From the NCBI GenBank assembly GCA_919902965.1, contig CAKKSJ010000120.1, positions 1 to 28,233 on the forward strand: DNA of 28,233 nucleotides, written 5' to 3'. The translations under genes and the position numbers were made by a program. Positions 17,159 through 25,153 of this stretch are shown here, piece after piece; the stretch's first letter is position 1, and every line of letters starts with the position of its first letter. The DNA is from Burkholderiales bacterium. Its GTDB lineage: Bacteria; Pseudomonadota; Gammaproteobacteria; Burkholderiales; SG8-39. The notes below the pieces were generated by a model. That model had not been told where the DNA came from. It made no database searches and saw only the letters and a program-made list of their open reading frames with translations.

Positions 17159-17608
17159 CGCCCCTCCCATGAATATTGCACTGAACCTGCGCCGCCTCAT
17201 GTCCGACCCGAGGCTTGGACCGTCGCATCATAGCTTGTTATTCTCTCCTGCCGCCACGCACGCAACCGAGGACTTCGGCGGCGCCCCCGAACAGCTTGCC
17301 GCGCCTGTTCGCGACGATTGCCGGCCCGAACTATGAAATACCAGCAGATTGGGCGCTCGCGGTAGAAACCTTGCGAATCGACTGCGGCGCGGCAATCGCG
17401 CGCTGCGGGCTGGCTAGGGCCTGTCGCTCTCTAAAATGGAGGGTCCGCTGATCAGCGTGGAGCGGTCATTTCGCGGCATACGCGTCAGCGTCTGCTGATG
17501 GCCGGGTGCCGAAGCACATCCCGCGAGTGCCGGTGGCCGGTTTCGCTTTGCAATGCGGTCATTCGGCCACGACGATGTGAGCCGTCGCGGCCGAAGCGAC
17601 TTAGCCGC
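17159..17608. other. 450-base intergenic region with duplicated GCGGTCATT motif
   Basis: No convincing gene. A TATGAT box on the minus strand at 17227-17232 may belong to the TPR gene promoter. The segment about 17450-17600 carries two GCGGTCATT motifs (17462-17470 and 17555-17563), each followed by a C/G-rich tract with GGC. It resembles the decayed GC-rich repeats often found between genes in proteobacteria. It could also contain the transcription end of the peroxiredoxin gene, but no U-tract was seen. Confidence 0.35.
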
Positions 17609-18109
17609 TTACATCTGCTTCAGCATGGTCTCCGCATCCGAGACCTCGAACTTGCGCGGCTCTTCGACGTTGAGTTGCGTGACTACGCCATCGTCCACGA
17701 GCATCGACATGCGCTTCATGCGCAGGCCCATGCCCCCGGCGCTCAGGTCCTGCTCCAGGCCAAGCAGCTTGGTGTATTCGGCGCTGCCGTCGGCCATCAT
17801 GCGTATCTTCGCGGTTGCTTTCTGGTCGCGGCCCCAGGCGCCCATGACGTGGGCGTCGTTGACCGAGATGCACCAGATCTCATCCACGCCCTTGGCCTTC
17901 AGCTTGTCGTAAGAAGCGAGATAGCCCGGCACGTGCTTGGCCGAGCAGGTCGGGGTGTAGGCGCCGGGCAGGCCGAAAATGGCGATTTTCTTGCCCTTGA
18001 CCAAGTCTGACACCTTGAATTTGTTCGGGCCGAGCGAGCAGCCGGCGGATTCGGTTTCGATGAACTCGCTGAGGCTACCCTCGGGCAGACGGTCTCCAAC
18101 TTTGATCAT
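17609..18109 (-). CDS. PRX5/AhpC-TSA family peroxiredoxin
   Basis: A 166-residue thiol peroxidase that reduces hydrogen and alkyl peroxides. The peroxidatic cysteine is Cys55 in GLPGAYTPTCS, the signature of the PRX5 branch. Cys80 in IWCISVND and Cys24 are further cysteines. MGAWGRDQ and the Arg in the MKRMSMLVDDG region complete the active-site surroundings. There is no fused glutaredoxin domain, unlike the hybrid Prx5/Grx proteins of some gammaproteobacteria, so an external thiol donor is needed. AGGAG sits seven bases before the ATG. The frame is open further upstream, but that part has no homology-like content. It is divergent from the second pilus-type ATPase. Confidence 0.92.
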   Translation of the reverse strand: MIKVGDRLPEGSLSEFIETESAGCSLGPNKFKVSDLVKGKKIAIFGLPGAYTPTCSAKHVPGYLASYDKLKAKGVDEIWCISVNDAHVMGAWGRDQKATAKIRMMADGSAEYTKLLGLEQDLSAGGMGLRMKRMSMLVDDGVVTQLNVEEPRKFEVSDAETMLKQM

Positions 18110-18317
18110 GATGTGCTCCTGTTTGTGATGGTTGCGCGGGAGGGATTGCCCCTCGTTTTCGCGCAGGAATTGATGGTGCGTCGCGTTCTGCCGCAAGGCT
18201 AGCAAAAGGATTGCGGCAAGGCGAAACAATCCTAACATATTCAGCAATGCGAATACCCGTGCACGCCTTGGGTGTATCCGCGAAAGGCCTTGCACCCGGT
18301 TCGCAACCGGCGCAAAT

Positions 18318-18346
18318 TTGAACCCCCCGCGCAATGCCGCTATAGT
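18318..18346 (+). promoter_or_regulatory. Sigma70-type promoter predicting a leaderless mRNA for the second ATPase
   Basis: TTGAAC (18318-18323) and TATAGT (18341-18346) are separated by exactly 17 bases. Transcription should start about seven bases after the -10 box, that is at or next to the A of the ATG at 18354. No Shine-Dalgarno sequence lies before that ATG. Confidence 0.6.
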
Positions 18347-18353
18347 GCAGGCC

Positions 18354-20156
18354 ATGCAATCCGCCGCCGAAGCCGGGTCCGACCGCAAACTAAGCCTCGC
18401 CGAGGTGCTTGAAGACCTGGTCGGGGACGGCATTGTAGGCCGCGCCGAGGCCGACAAGCTGATCGCCGACCGGCGCATGCAGCGCGCCGATCATCACCCG
18501 CTCACGGTGATCGCCGACCAGAAATGGAAATCCCTGCTGCCGCCCAATAAGCTTTTGCACCTCGAGTTGCTCACCGAGTGGTTGGCGGCCAAGGTCGGCC
18601 TGAAGTATTTTCACATCGACCCGCTGAAAATAAATTTCTCCGCAGTCACGGACATCATGTCCAACGCCTACGCGCAGCGTTTCAAAATCCTGCCGGTGGA
18701 TGTGAACACCAGGGAGGCGGTGATCGCCACCTGCGAACCTTACATCAAGGAATGGGAACGCGAGCTCAAGCCCATCCTGCGCCTTGAGATCCGCCGCGTC
18801 ATCGCCAATCCGCTCGATATCGCGCGCTTCCAGGTTGAGTTCTACAACCTGGCGAAGTCGATTAAGGGCGCGGCCGAGAAAGGCGAGCAGCGCAGCGGTA
18901 TCGGCAACTTCGAGCAGCTGGTGGAGATGGGCAATGCCAACCGCCAGTTCGATGCCAACGACCAGCACATCGTGCATGTGGTCGACTGGCTATGGCAGTA
19001 CGCGTTCGACCAGCGCGCCAGCGACATCCATATGGAACCGCGGCGCGACATCGGACTGGTGCGCTTTCGCATCGACGGCGTATTGCATCAGGTGTACCAG
19101 ATTCCGGCGGCAGTGATGTCGGCGATGACCAGCCGCATCAAAATACTCGGGCGCATGGACGTGGTGGAAAAGCGCCGGCCCCAGGACGGGCGCATCAAGA
19201 CGCGCACCGTGGATGGACAGGAAATCGAGCTGCGCCTGTCGACCATGCCCACGGCGTTCGGCGAAAAGCTGGTCATGCGGGTGTTCGATCCGGAGGTGCT
19301 GGTCAAGGATTTCTCCGAACTCGGCTTCTCCGAGGATGACCAGGCGCGCTGGAGCCAGATGACCGCGGCGCCGCACGGCATCATCCTGGTCACCGGGCCG
19401 ACCGGCTCGGGCAAGACCACGACGCTTTACTCGACGCTCAAGACGCTCGCCACCGAGGAAGTCAACGTCTGCACCATCGAGGACCCGATCGAAATGGTAG
19501 AGCCGGCGTTCAACCAGATGCAGGTCACGCGCGGCATCGACCTGGGCTTTGCCGACGGCGTGCGCGCGCTGATGCGCCAGGATCCGGACATCATCATGGT
19601 GGGCGAGATCCGCGACCTGGAGACCGCGGATATGGCGATCCAGGCGGCGCTCACCGGTCATCTGGTGCTCTCCACCCTGCATACCAACGATTCGGTCGCC
19701 GCGATTACGCGGCTGCTAGACCTGGGCGTGCCGTCTTATCTGCTCAACTCGACCATACTCGGCGTGATGGCGCAGCGGCTGGTGCGCACGCTATGCCCGC
19801 ACTGCAAGCAAAAAGTGCCTTACGACGATGCGCGCGCCGAGGATCTGAACTGGGAGGGGTTTGTCGCGCCCTGGAAGGCCAAGCGCCCGGCGCACATTTT
19901 CCGCCCGGTCGGCTGCCTGGAATGCCGCAACACCGGTTACATCGGCCGCATCGGCATTTACGAAATTCTGCTGATGTCGTCGGCGATGAAGCGGCTCGTC
20001 GATGCCAAGGCCGACCTCGCCAGGATGCGCGAGCTTGCTTACAAGGATGGCATGAAGCCGCTGCGCATCAGCGCGGCGATGAAAGTCGCGGCGGGGCTCA
20101 CCACCATAGAGGAGGCGATCAAGGTCGCGCCGCCGCCGCAGCGCGACAGCGACTGA
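18354..20156 (+). CDS. GspE/PilB-family assembly ATPase
   Basis: A 600-residue type II secretion/type IV pilus ATPase. The N-terminal about 180 residues form an MshEN-like domain with helices LAEVLEDLVGDGIVGRAEAD and a FKILPVDVNTREAVIATCEP strand pattern. The core has SDIHMEPRRD, Walker A GPTGSGKTTT at about residues 348-357, the Asp-box IEDPIEM, Walker B-like DPDIIMVGEIRD and the His-box LTGHLVLSTLHTN. The CPHC and CLEC pairs bind zinc. It resembles PilB, but its N-terminal domain differs from the 854-residue paralogue in this window. The start is the ATG at 18354. The TTG at 18318 that also opens the frame is part of the promoter -35 box. No pilin, PilC or secretin gene is adjacent, so it appears to be an orphan ATPase. 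Confidence 0.9.
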   Translation: MQSAAEAGSDRKLSLAEVLEDLVGDGIVGRAEADKLIADRRMQRADHHPLTVIADQKWKSLLPPNKLLHLELLTEWLAAKVGLKYFHIDPLKINFSAVTDIMSNAYAQRFKILPVDVNTREAVIATCEPYIKEWERELKPILRLEIRRVIANPLDIARFQVEFYNLAKSIKGAAEKGEQRSGIGNFEQLVEMGNANRQFDANDQHIVHVVDWLWQYAFDQRASDIHMEPRRDIGLVRFRIDGVLHQVYQIPAAVMSAMTSRIKILGRMDVVEKRRPQDGRIKTRTVDGQEIELRLSTMPTAFGEKLVMRVFDPEVLVKDFSELGFSEDDQARWSQMTAAPHGIILVTGPTGSGKTTTLYSTLKTLATEEVNVCTIEDPIEMVEPAFNQMQVTRGIDLGFADGVRALMRQDPDIIMVGEIRDLETADMAIQAALTGHLVLSTLHTNDSVAAITRLLDLGVPSYLLNSTILGVMAQRLVRTLCPHCKQKVPYDDARAEDLNWEGFVAPWKAKRPAHIFRPVGCLECRNTGYIGRIGIYEILLMSSAMKRLVDAKADLARMRELAYKDGMKPLRISAAMKVAAGLTTIEEAIKVAPPPQRDSD

Positions 20157-20158
20157 CG

Positions 20159-20206
20159 CACTGGCGCAATCCGCTGGCGGGCTTGCACCGCCAGATTGCG
20201 CCAGTG
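20159..20206. repeat. Long perfect inverted repeat (hairpin) after the ATPase gene
   Basis: CACTGGCGCAATC (20159-20171) is perfectly complementary to GATTGCGCCAGTG (20194-20206). Inside it, TGGCGG (20175-20180) pairs with CCGCCA (20188-20193) around a seven-base loop, with a three-base bulge CGC. This gives about 19 paired bases. There is no U-tract on either strand, so it is not a classical intrinsic terminator. It may stop transcription, protect the mRNA end or bind a protein. Confidence 0.75.
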
Positions 20207-20228
20207 ACAGCCACCTTCCACCCCCCCC

Positions 20229-21443
20229 ATGAAAATTTTCTACGGCTGGCGCATGGTCGCCGCGGGTGGCGGCATCCAGTTCCTGCAGTCGACCTTGCTG
20301 CATCAGGCGTTTGGCGTCTACTTCGCCGTCCTGGCCGAGGAATTGGGCTGGAGCAAGACCGCGCTCTCGGGTGCGGCGGTGCTGCAGCCGATGGAGGCCG
20401 CCATACTCGGCCCGGTGCTCGGCTGGGTGGTCGATCGCTTCGGGCCGCAGGGCATGATACGCGCCGGCATCGTCACCTTCGGGCTCGGTTTCATGCTGCT
20501 CAGCCAGATCGACACCCTCGCCGGTTTTTACGCGGCGTTCATTGTCATCGCGCTCGGCTCCAGCCTGTGCGGTTTTTTCCCGGTCAACGTCGCGATCATC
20601 CACTGGTTCGAGAAGCGCCGCGCGCGTGCGCTGTCGGTGCTATCGCTCGGCCTCGCCTTCGGCGGCATGTTCGTTCCGGTGATCGCCTGGAGCATGCAAA
20701 CTTACGGCTGGCGCGCGACTGCCTTCGCATCGGGGCTGGCCGCCATCGCCATCGGCTGGCCGCTGGCGCGGGTGTTCCGCCGCCGTCCGCAAGACATGGG
20801 CGAGACCGTCGACGGCCTGCCGCCGGCGGTCGCGGACCCGGCGCGCCCGGACCCCGCCGCGCAGCGGGAGTTCAGCGCGCGCGAGGCGCTGCGCACCGGC
20901 GCTTTCTGGTTGTTGTCGCTGGGCCACGGCTTTGCCCTGCTGATCGTCTACGCGGTCAATGTGCACGCGATCACGCACATGAAGGAAAGCCTGGGCTATA
21001 GCATCGCCGAAGCGTCCCTGGTCATCACCCTGATGGTGGTGGCGCAGATCGGCGGTGTGCTCGTCGGCTGGGCCATCGGCGACCGCTACCAGAAGCGCAT
21101 GATTGCGGCTTTCTGCATGCTCATGCACGCGGCCGGCCTGCTCATGCTGACCTACGCCGCCGGACCGGTGATGCTCGCCGCTTTCGCGCTGCTGCACGGC
21201 GGTGCCTGGGGGCTGCGCGGGCCGATGATGCAGGCGATACGCGCGGACTACTTCGGCCGGCGCTCGATTGGCATGATCCTGGGGCTGTCCTCGCTGATCA
21301 TCGTCATCGGCCAAATCGGCGGTCCGATGGTGGCCGGCATGCTCGCCGATCTGACCGGGAATTACCGCGCGGGATTTACCCTGTTGGCGGTGCTGGCGGG
21401 GCTGGGATCGCTGTTTTTCCTGCTGGCGAAAAAACCGCTCTAA
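20229..21443 (+). CDS. MFS transporter (monocarboxylate/oxalate-formate type)
   Basis: A 404-residue 12-helix inner-membrane carrier. The start MKIFYGWRMVAAGG is typical of the MCT/OFA-like branch of MFS. The loop DRFGPQGMIRAG between helices 2 and 3 is the family signature. The halves are joined by a loop near residues 185-220 (RRRPQDMGETVDGLPP) with the conserved FWLLSLGHGF start of helix 7. Carriers of this branch usually move monocarboxylates or similar small acids. The closeness to a complete tripartite tricarboxylate transporter operon suggests a shared theme of organic acid uptake, but that is inference. No Shine-Dalgarno sequence precedes the ATG, which follows a run of C residues. 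Confidence 0.85.
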   Translation: MKIFYGWRMVAAGGGIQFLQSTLLHQAFGVYFAVLAEELGWSKTALSGAAVLQPMEAAILGPVLGWVVDRFGPQGMIRAGIVTFGLGFMLLSQIDTLAGFYAAFIVIALGSSLCGFFPVNVAIIHWFEKRRARALSVLSLGLAFGGMFVPVIAWSMQTYGWRATAFASGLAAIAIGWPLARVFRRRPQDMGETVDGLPPAVADPARPDPAAQREFSAREALRTGAFWLLSLGHGFALLIVYAVNVHAITHMKESLGYSIAEASLVITLMVVAQIGGVLVGWAIGDRYQKRMIAAFCMLMHAAGLLMLTYAAGPVMLAAFALLHGGAWGLRGPMMQAIRADYFGRRSIGMILGLSSLIIVIGQIGGPMVAGMLADLTGNYRAGFTLLAVLAGLGSLFFLLAKKPL

Positions 21444-21706
21444 GCCAGCGGGCCGTTTTACCCGGTAACGGAGTTGCGCGTCCGAGGGCAAAGCCGTTGC
21501 GCCGCCCCGGTTGTTTGCTGTAGATTGCCAAGCAGCAATGGTCCCGACAAAATCCCGGCGGCTTGAATTACAGTGAGGCGCCTGGAAAGGACCAAGTTCA
21601 CCAGGTGAGGTCCGGGAACGCAAACAGAAATACAAAATGAGCCGCTGCTGTCGCCTGGATGGGTCGCAGTTGCGGGGCAAGGAAACTATCTACAAGGAGG
21701 ACTACC
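21444..21706. other. Intergenic region upstream of the tripartite transporter operon
   Basis: About 260 bases with no gene. A weak CCGTT/AACGG inverted repeat at about 21455-21473 could end transcription of the MFS gene. The perfect AAGGAGG at 21694-21700 is the ribosome binding site of the following receptor gene. No promoter with good -35 and -10 boxes could be singled out. Confidence 0.4.
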
Positions 21707-22699
21707 ATGATAAGCAAAGGCTACAAGAACACCTTCTGTTTGCGCGGTTCTGCCGTGCTCGCGGCATTGCTGGCAGTCGCCGTTTTGGCGAGCGCGCCGG
21801 CGTCGGCCGAGGACAAGTATCCGAGCAAGCGCCTGGACTGGACCATTGCCTTCGGCCCGGGCGGCGGCAATGACATCATGTCGCGCACGCTCATCGCTAT
21901 CCTGGAGAAGTACAAGCTCTATCCGGAGAACATCGTCGCCGAAAACCGGCCCGGCGGCAGCGGCGCCAAAGGCTGGGGATATCTGTTCAGCCAGAAGGGC
22001 AATCCGTACCACATTTCGACCACCAGCGGCAGCTACATCACCACGCCCTTGCAGGCGAATACGCCGTGGCAGCCGGGCAGTTTTACGCCGGTCGCGCTGC
22101 TCGCTTCGGACGATCTGGTAATCATGGTGAACGGCAAGTCGAAAATCAAGACCTTGCGCGAATTCATCGACCAGGCGAAGACGAAGCCGCCTTCGATCGG
22201 CGGCATCGGCGCGGTCAACGTCGACTTCATCGTGCCGAAGATGCTCTCGGAGCGTGCCGGATTCAAGTTGGACTACGTGTCCTTCAACAAACAGGGCGAG
22301 CTGACGACCGCCCTGCTGTCCAACGCGCTGGACGCGTCCATGTCGAACCCGGGCGAAGTGCTGGGCCTGTTGCAGTCCGGCGATCTGCGGGCCCTCGGCT
22401 ACAGCGGCAAGACGACGCCCAAGGTGCTGGGCAATATTCCGACTTTTGCGGAAACGGGCTACGACCTGGGTGTTTCCATGCCGCGCGGCCTGGTCCTGCC
22501 GCCGGGCGTGCCGAAGGAAGCGCAGGATTGGTGGATCGCAACGGTCAAGAAAGTCGTGCAGACGCCGGAATGGAAAGCCTACATCGAGAAGCAGTTGCTT
22601 ACCGAGAATGTTCTCTATGGCGAGGACTTCCGTGCGTTTCTGCAAAAGACGCAGAGCGCATTCGCCGACATCCTGAAGAAGTCCGGCGCGATCAAGTAG
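21707..22699 (+). CDS. Bug/TctC-family periplasmic solute receptor
   Basis: A 330-residue extracytoplasmic binding protein. AAGGAGG lies six bases before the ATG. The signal peptide has basic residues, a hydrophobic core LAALLAVAVLA and cleavage after ASA near residue 34. The mature protein starts EDKYPSKRLDWTIAFGPGG. The PGGGND...R loop (Asp56) binds the carboxylate ligand in the Bug family. The family feeds dicarboxylates, tricarboxylates or aromatic acids to a TctAB permease. It is the first gene of an operon with tctB and tctA (13-base gap). Bug proteins exist in dozens of copies in Burkholderiales, so the ligand cannot be predicted. The missing tctD/tctE two-component system is common in such sets. 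Confidence 0.92.
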   Translation: MISKGYKNTFCLRGSAVLAALLAVAVLASAPASAEDKYPSKRLDWTIAFGPGGGNDIMSRTLIAILEKYKLYPENIVAENRPGGSGAKGWGYLFSQKGNPYHISTTSGSYITTPLQANTPWQPGSFTPVALLASDDLVIMVNGKSKIKTLREFIDQAKTKPPSIGGIGAVNVDFIVPKMLSERAGFKLDYVSFNKQGELTTALLSNALDASMSNPGEVLGLLQSGDLRALGYSGKTTPKVLGNIPTFAETGYDLGVSMPRGLVLPPGVPKEAQDWWIATVKKVVQTPEWKAYIEKQLLTENVLYGEDFRAFLQKTQSAFADILKKSGAIK

Positions 22700-22712
22700 C
22701 CGCGGATACCAC

Positions 22713-23228
22713 ATGCAAACACCGACTGGCCCCGGTGGCAGTTCTGCCGGCGGGGCGGTGCCCGCTGCGGGCGGGCGGGCGCTGCGCGCGGGCTTCCTCC
22801 TGGTGGTCCTGTTTTTGGCCGCCTGCTACACCTACATTGCGTTTGCGGATCTGAACTATCTTTACTCGGCCGGGCGTCTCGGGCCGGGGTTCTTTCCGCG
22901 CATCATCGGCGTGTCCCTGGTCGCGCTGTGCGCGTTCAGCCTGTACGCTGACCTGAAACGCTTCCCCGCTGCGGAGGCGATGTCGCCCGCCTGGCGCAGC
23001 GCCGCGCTGCTTGCGCTGCTTTCGGGGGTTTTCGTCGCGCTGCTCGAGTTGCTCGGCGGGCTGCTGTCGATGATGGCATTCATGGCGGTCGCGCTGTGGA
23101 TTTTCAACCGCGGGCGAGCGCTGCAGAACGCGCTCATCGCCGTTCTTCTGCCGCTCGGCATCTATGTGGTGTTCGAGGTTTGGCTCAAGGCGACAATGCC
23201 CCGCGGCCTGCTGTCGCTCCTGTACTGA
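22713..23228 (+). CDS. tctB: TctB-family small transporter subunit
   Basis: A 171-residue membrane protein with four predicted helices: LVVLFLAACYTYIAF, IIGVSLVALCAFSLYA, AALLALLSGVFVALLELL and ALIAVLLPLGIYVVFEV. The loop YSAGRLGPGFFPRIIG is the well-conserved TctB motif (GPG.FP). It works as the small membrane subunit of the tripartite tricarboxylate transporter. It starts 13 bases after the receptor gene, and its TGA overlaps the tctA ATG by one base. A Gly/Ala-rich N-terminal segment of about 25 residues precedes the first helix. Confidence 0.87.
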   Translation: MQTPTGPGGSSAGGAVPAAGGRALRAGFLLVVLFLAACYTYIAFADLNYLYSAGRLGPGFFPRIIGVSLVALCAFSLYADLKRFPAAEAMSPAWRSAALLALLSGVFVALLELLGGLLSMMAFMAVALWIFNRGRALQNALIAVLLPLGIYVVFEVWLKATMPRGLLSLLY

Positions 23229-24730
23229 TGGATATTTTCGCCAACCTGCTGCTCGGGCTGTCGGTTGCCATATCGCCGATCAATCTCCTCTACCTGTTCT
23301 TCGGCGTCATGCTCGGCATGGTCGTGGGCATCATTCCCGGCTTTGGCCCCGCGGCCGGAATTGCGATCCTGCTGCCCATCACCTACGGCATGGATCCGAC
23401 CGGCGCCGTGATCATGCTCTCGGCGATCTACTATGGTTCGATGTACGGCGGGACGATCACCTCGATCCTGCTCAATACGCCGGGCGATTCCGCCACCGTC
23501 GCGAGCACCTTCGACGGCTATCCGCTCGCCCAGCAGGGCCGCGCCGGACCGGCGCTGGTCATGCAGGCGGTCGCCTCCTTCGTCGGCGGCACCTTTGGTG
23601 TCATCCTGATCACGCTGCTTGCGCCGCTGTTTGCCCAGGTGACGCGCAGCTTCGGCCCACCCGAGTTCTTTCTCCTGGTGATGATGGGGCTGTTGACGCT
23701 GATCGTCATGATCGGAGGCAACTGGCGCTACGGCGTGATCTCGGCGCTGATCGGATTCGCGCTCGGCACGGTCGGCGTAGACCTCGAGACCGGCCAGACG
23801 CGCTTCACTTTCAAGTCGGCCGAGATGATCGGCGGCATCGACTTCATCCCGATCGCGATCGGCCTGTTCGGTCTCGGCGAGCTCTACTACGCTTTCTACC
23901 AGGGGCTGCACCTATGGGGGAGCGGCGGCATCGTCCAGTACCAGAAGGAGAAGCGCTTCTGGCCCGAACTGCGTGACTTCGTCGATACCAAATTCAGCGT
24001 GCTGCGCGGCTCGGTGCTTGGTTTCTGCATCGGCGTCATCCCTGGCGCGGGTGCCACGATCGCTTCGCTCATGTCCTACTCGCTGGAGAAATCCGTCTCC
24101 AGGACGCCGGAGAAGTTCGGCAAGGGCGCGATGGAGGGCCTGGTCGGGCCGGAGGCGGCGAACAACGCGGCTTCCTCGGGCGCGATGGTGCCGCTGCTCT
24201 CTCTTGGCATCCCCGGCTCGGCCTCGACAGCCGTGCTGCTCGCCGCATTTCTCATGTGGGGGCTGACGCCCGGGCCGCTGCTGATGACGCAGAAACCCGA
24301 ATTCGCCTGGGGTCTCATCGCCAGCATGTACCTGGGCAATATGGCGCTGCTCGGGCTCAATATTTTCGCCATTCCGCTGTTCGTGCAGGTGATCAAAGTG
24401 CCTTACCGGATCCTCGCGCCGGCGGTGGTTCTCATCTGCACCATCGGCACCTACAGCGTGAACGGCAGCATCGTCGAGACCGGGCTGATGTTCCTCGCCG
24501 GCCTCGTGGGCTTCTTCATGAAGCTCTATGGCTACTCGCCCGCGGCGCTGGTGCTCGCGCTGGTCCTGGGGCCGCTGGCCGAGCAGTCCTTGCGCCAAAC
24601 TCTGACTATTTCGCGTGGATCATTCTGGATTTTCCTCGAGCGGCCTACCTCGCAGTGGATCCTCGGTGTTACCGCCGTCATCCTGGTCGCGGGCTTGTTG
24701 CTGCGCCGAACCAGGCGCGAAGAGGAATAG
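23228..24730 (+). CDS. tctA: TctA-family large transporter subunit
   Basis: A 500-residue membrane protein of 10-12 helices, the permease of the tripartite tricarboxylate transporter. The signature blocks are present: GMVVGIIPGFGPAAGIAILL near residue 30, YGSMYGGTITSILLNTPGD, GVIPGAGATIASLMSYSLEK and SGAMVPLLSLGIPGSAST. It ends with a last helix and the basic/acidic tail RRTRREEE. The ATG overlaps the tctB stop codon (TGATG), which makes translation coupled. The operon order receptor-TctB-TctA is the classical one. A stump similar to its C-terminus exists at 3183-3302. Confidence 0.94.
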   Translation: MDIFANLLLGLSVAISPINLLYLFFGVMLGMVVGIIPGFGPAAGIAILLPITYGMDPTGAVIMLSAIYYGSMYGGTITSILLNTPGDSATVASTFDGYPLAQQGRAGPALVMQAVASFVGGTFGVILITLLAPLFAQVTRSFGPPEFFLLVMMGLLTLIVMIGGNWRYGVISALIGFALGTVGVDLETGQTRFTFKSAEMIGGIDFIPIAIGLFGLGELYYAFYQGLHLWGSGGIVQYQKEKRFWPELRDFVDTKFSVLRGSVLGFCIGVIPGAGATIASLMSYSLEKSVSRTPEKFGKGAMEGLVGPEAANNAASSGAMVPLLSLGIPGSASTAVLLAAFLMWGLTPGPLLMTQKPEFAWGLIASMYLGNMALLGLNIFAIPLFVQVIKVPYRILAPAVVLICTIGTYSVNGSIVETGLMFLAGLVGFFMKLYGYSPAALVLALVLGPLAEQSLRQTLTISRGSFWIFLERPTSQWILGVTAVILVAGLLLRRTRREEE

Positions 24731-24769
24731 GAAGCAGCCTGCGAGCAGCCGCGCATTCGCGCTCAAGCC

Positions 24770-24817
24770 TGCGGCAGCTTCGTAGGGGCTCATGGTCGCG
24801 TCGCCGACGAAAACCAT
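24770..24817 (-). pseudogene. Fragment of a VWA (CoxE-like) domain protein, piece A
   Basis: On the minus strand the codons read MVFVGDATMSPYEAAAG and then drift into meaningless sequence. Proteins of the CoxE-like VWA family have the block 'KVIFVGDA(A/T)MSPYE(V/I)' in the second half of the VWA domain, close to the C-terminal part seen in pieces B and C. Thirteen residues (24779-24817) match this block as I remember it. The match is short, but the motif is distinctive and two other fragments of such a gene lie within 2 kb on the same strand. Confidence 0.48.
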
Positions 24818-24845
24818 ACCATGTTATTGGAGCGGCCTTTTTTAC

Positions 24846-24882
24846 TTGCGGCATTGAGACGATGCGCATAATATATGCGCAT
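24846..24882 (+). promoter_or_regulatory. ccdAB promoter-operator
   Basis: TTGCGG (24846-24851), a 17-base spacer and TAATAT (24869-24874) form a sigma70-like promoter. Two identical 8-bp palindromes ATGCGCAT (24862-24869 and 24875-24882) lie directly on both sides of the -10 box, so a bound CcdA dimer pair would block polymerase. The predicted transcript start, about 24881, lies upstream of the ATG at 24905. Confidence 0.6.
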
Positions 24883-24904
24883 TCAATCCAAACACAAAGT
24901 CATC

Positions 24905-25153
24905 ATGCTTACTCGACCGTTTGCTGTGCGGACGCGCAAGAAACCGGCGAATCTCAGTGTCGATGGCGCTTTGCTGGAGGATGCAAAGCGCATGAAGATC
25001 AACCTGTCGCAAGTATTCGAGGCCGGATTGAACGCGGCCATCAGCCAGAGACGGCGCGATGAATGGCTGAAAAACAATCGTGCCGCGCTCGATGCCTACA
25101 ACGAGCACATCGAGGCCGATGGTGTGTTTAGCGACGGGCTGCGCGCTTTCTGA
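24905..25153 (+). CDS. ccdA: CcdA-type antitoxin
   Basis: An antitoxin of about 82 residues that should neutralise CcdB and repress the operon. The N-terminal part (VRTRKKPANLSVDGALLEDAKR) fits a ribbon-helix-helix DNA-binding domain: beta strand ANLSV, then helix ALLEDAKRM, NLSQ and helix VFEAGLNAAISQR. The C-terminal part (EWLKNNRAALDAYNEHIEADGVFSD) has the acidic, disordered toxin-binding character, and its end resembles the 'FIE.NG.F.D..R.F' pattern of CcdA. An ATG at 24875 would give 10 more residues, but it lies inside the second operator palindrome and before the predicted transcript start, so the ATG at 24905 is preferred. The TGA overlaps the ccdB ATG by one base. Confidence 0.85.
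   Translation: MLTRPFAVRTRKKPANLSVDGALLEDAKRMKINLSQVFEAGLNAAISQRRRDEWLKNNRAALDAYNEHIEADGVFSDGLRAF

Noticed and set aside
16091..17233. A 380-codon open frame opposite the TPR protein
   Set aside because: It is entirely within the coding strand of the TPR gene, which has a strong ribosome binding site and family motifs.
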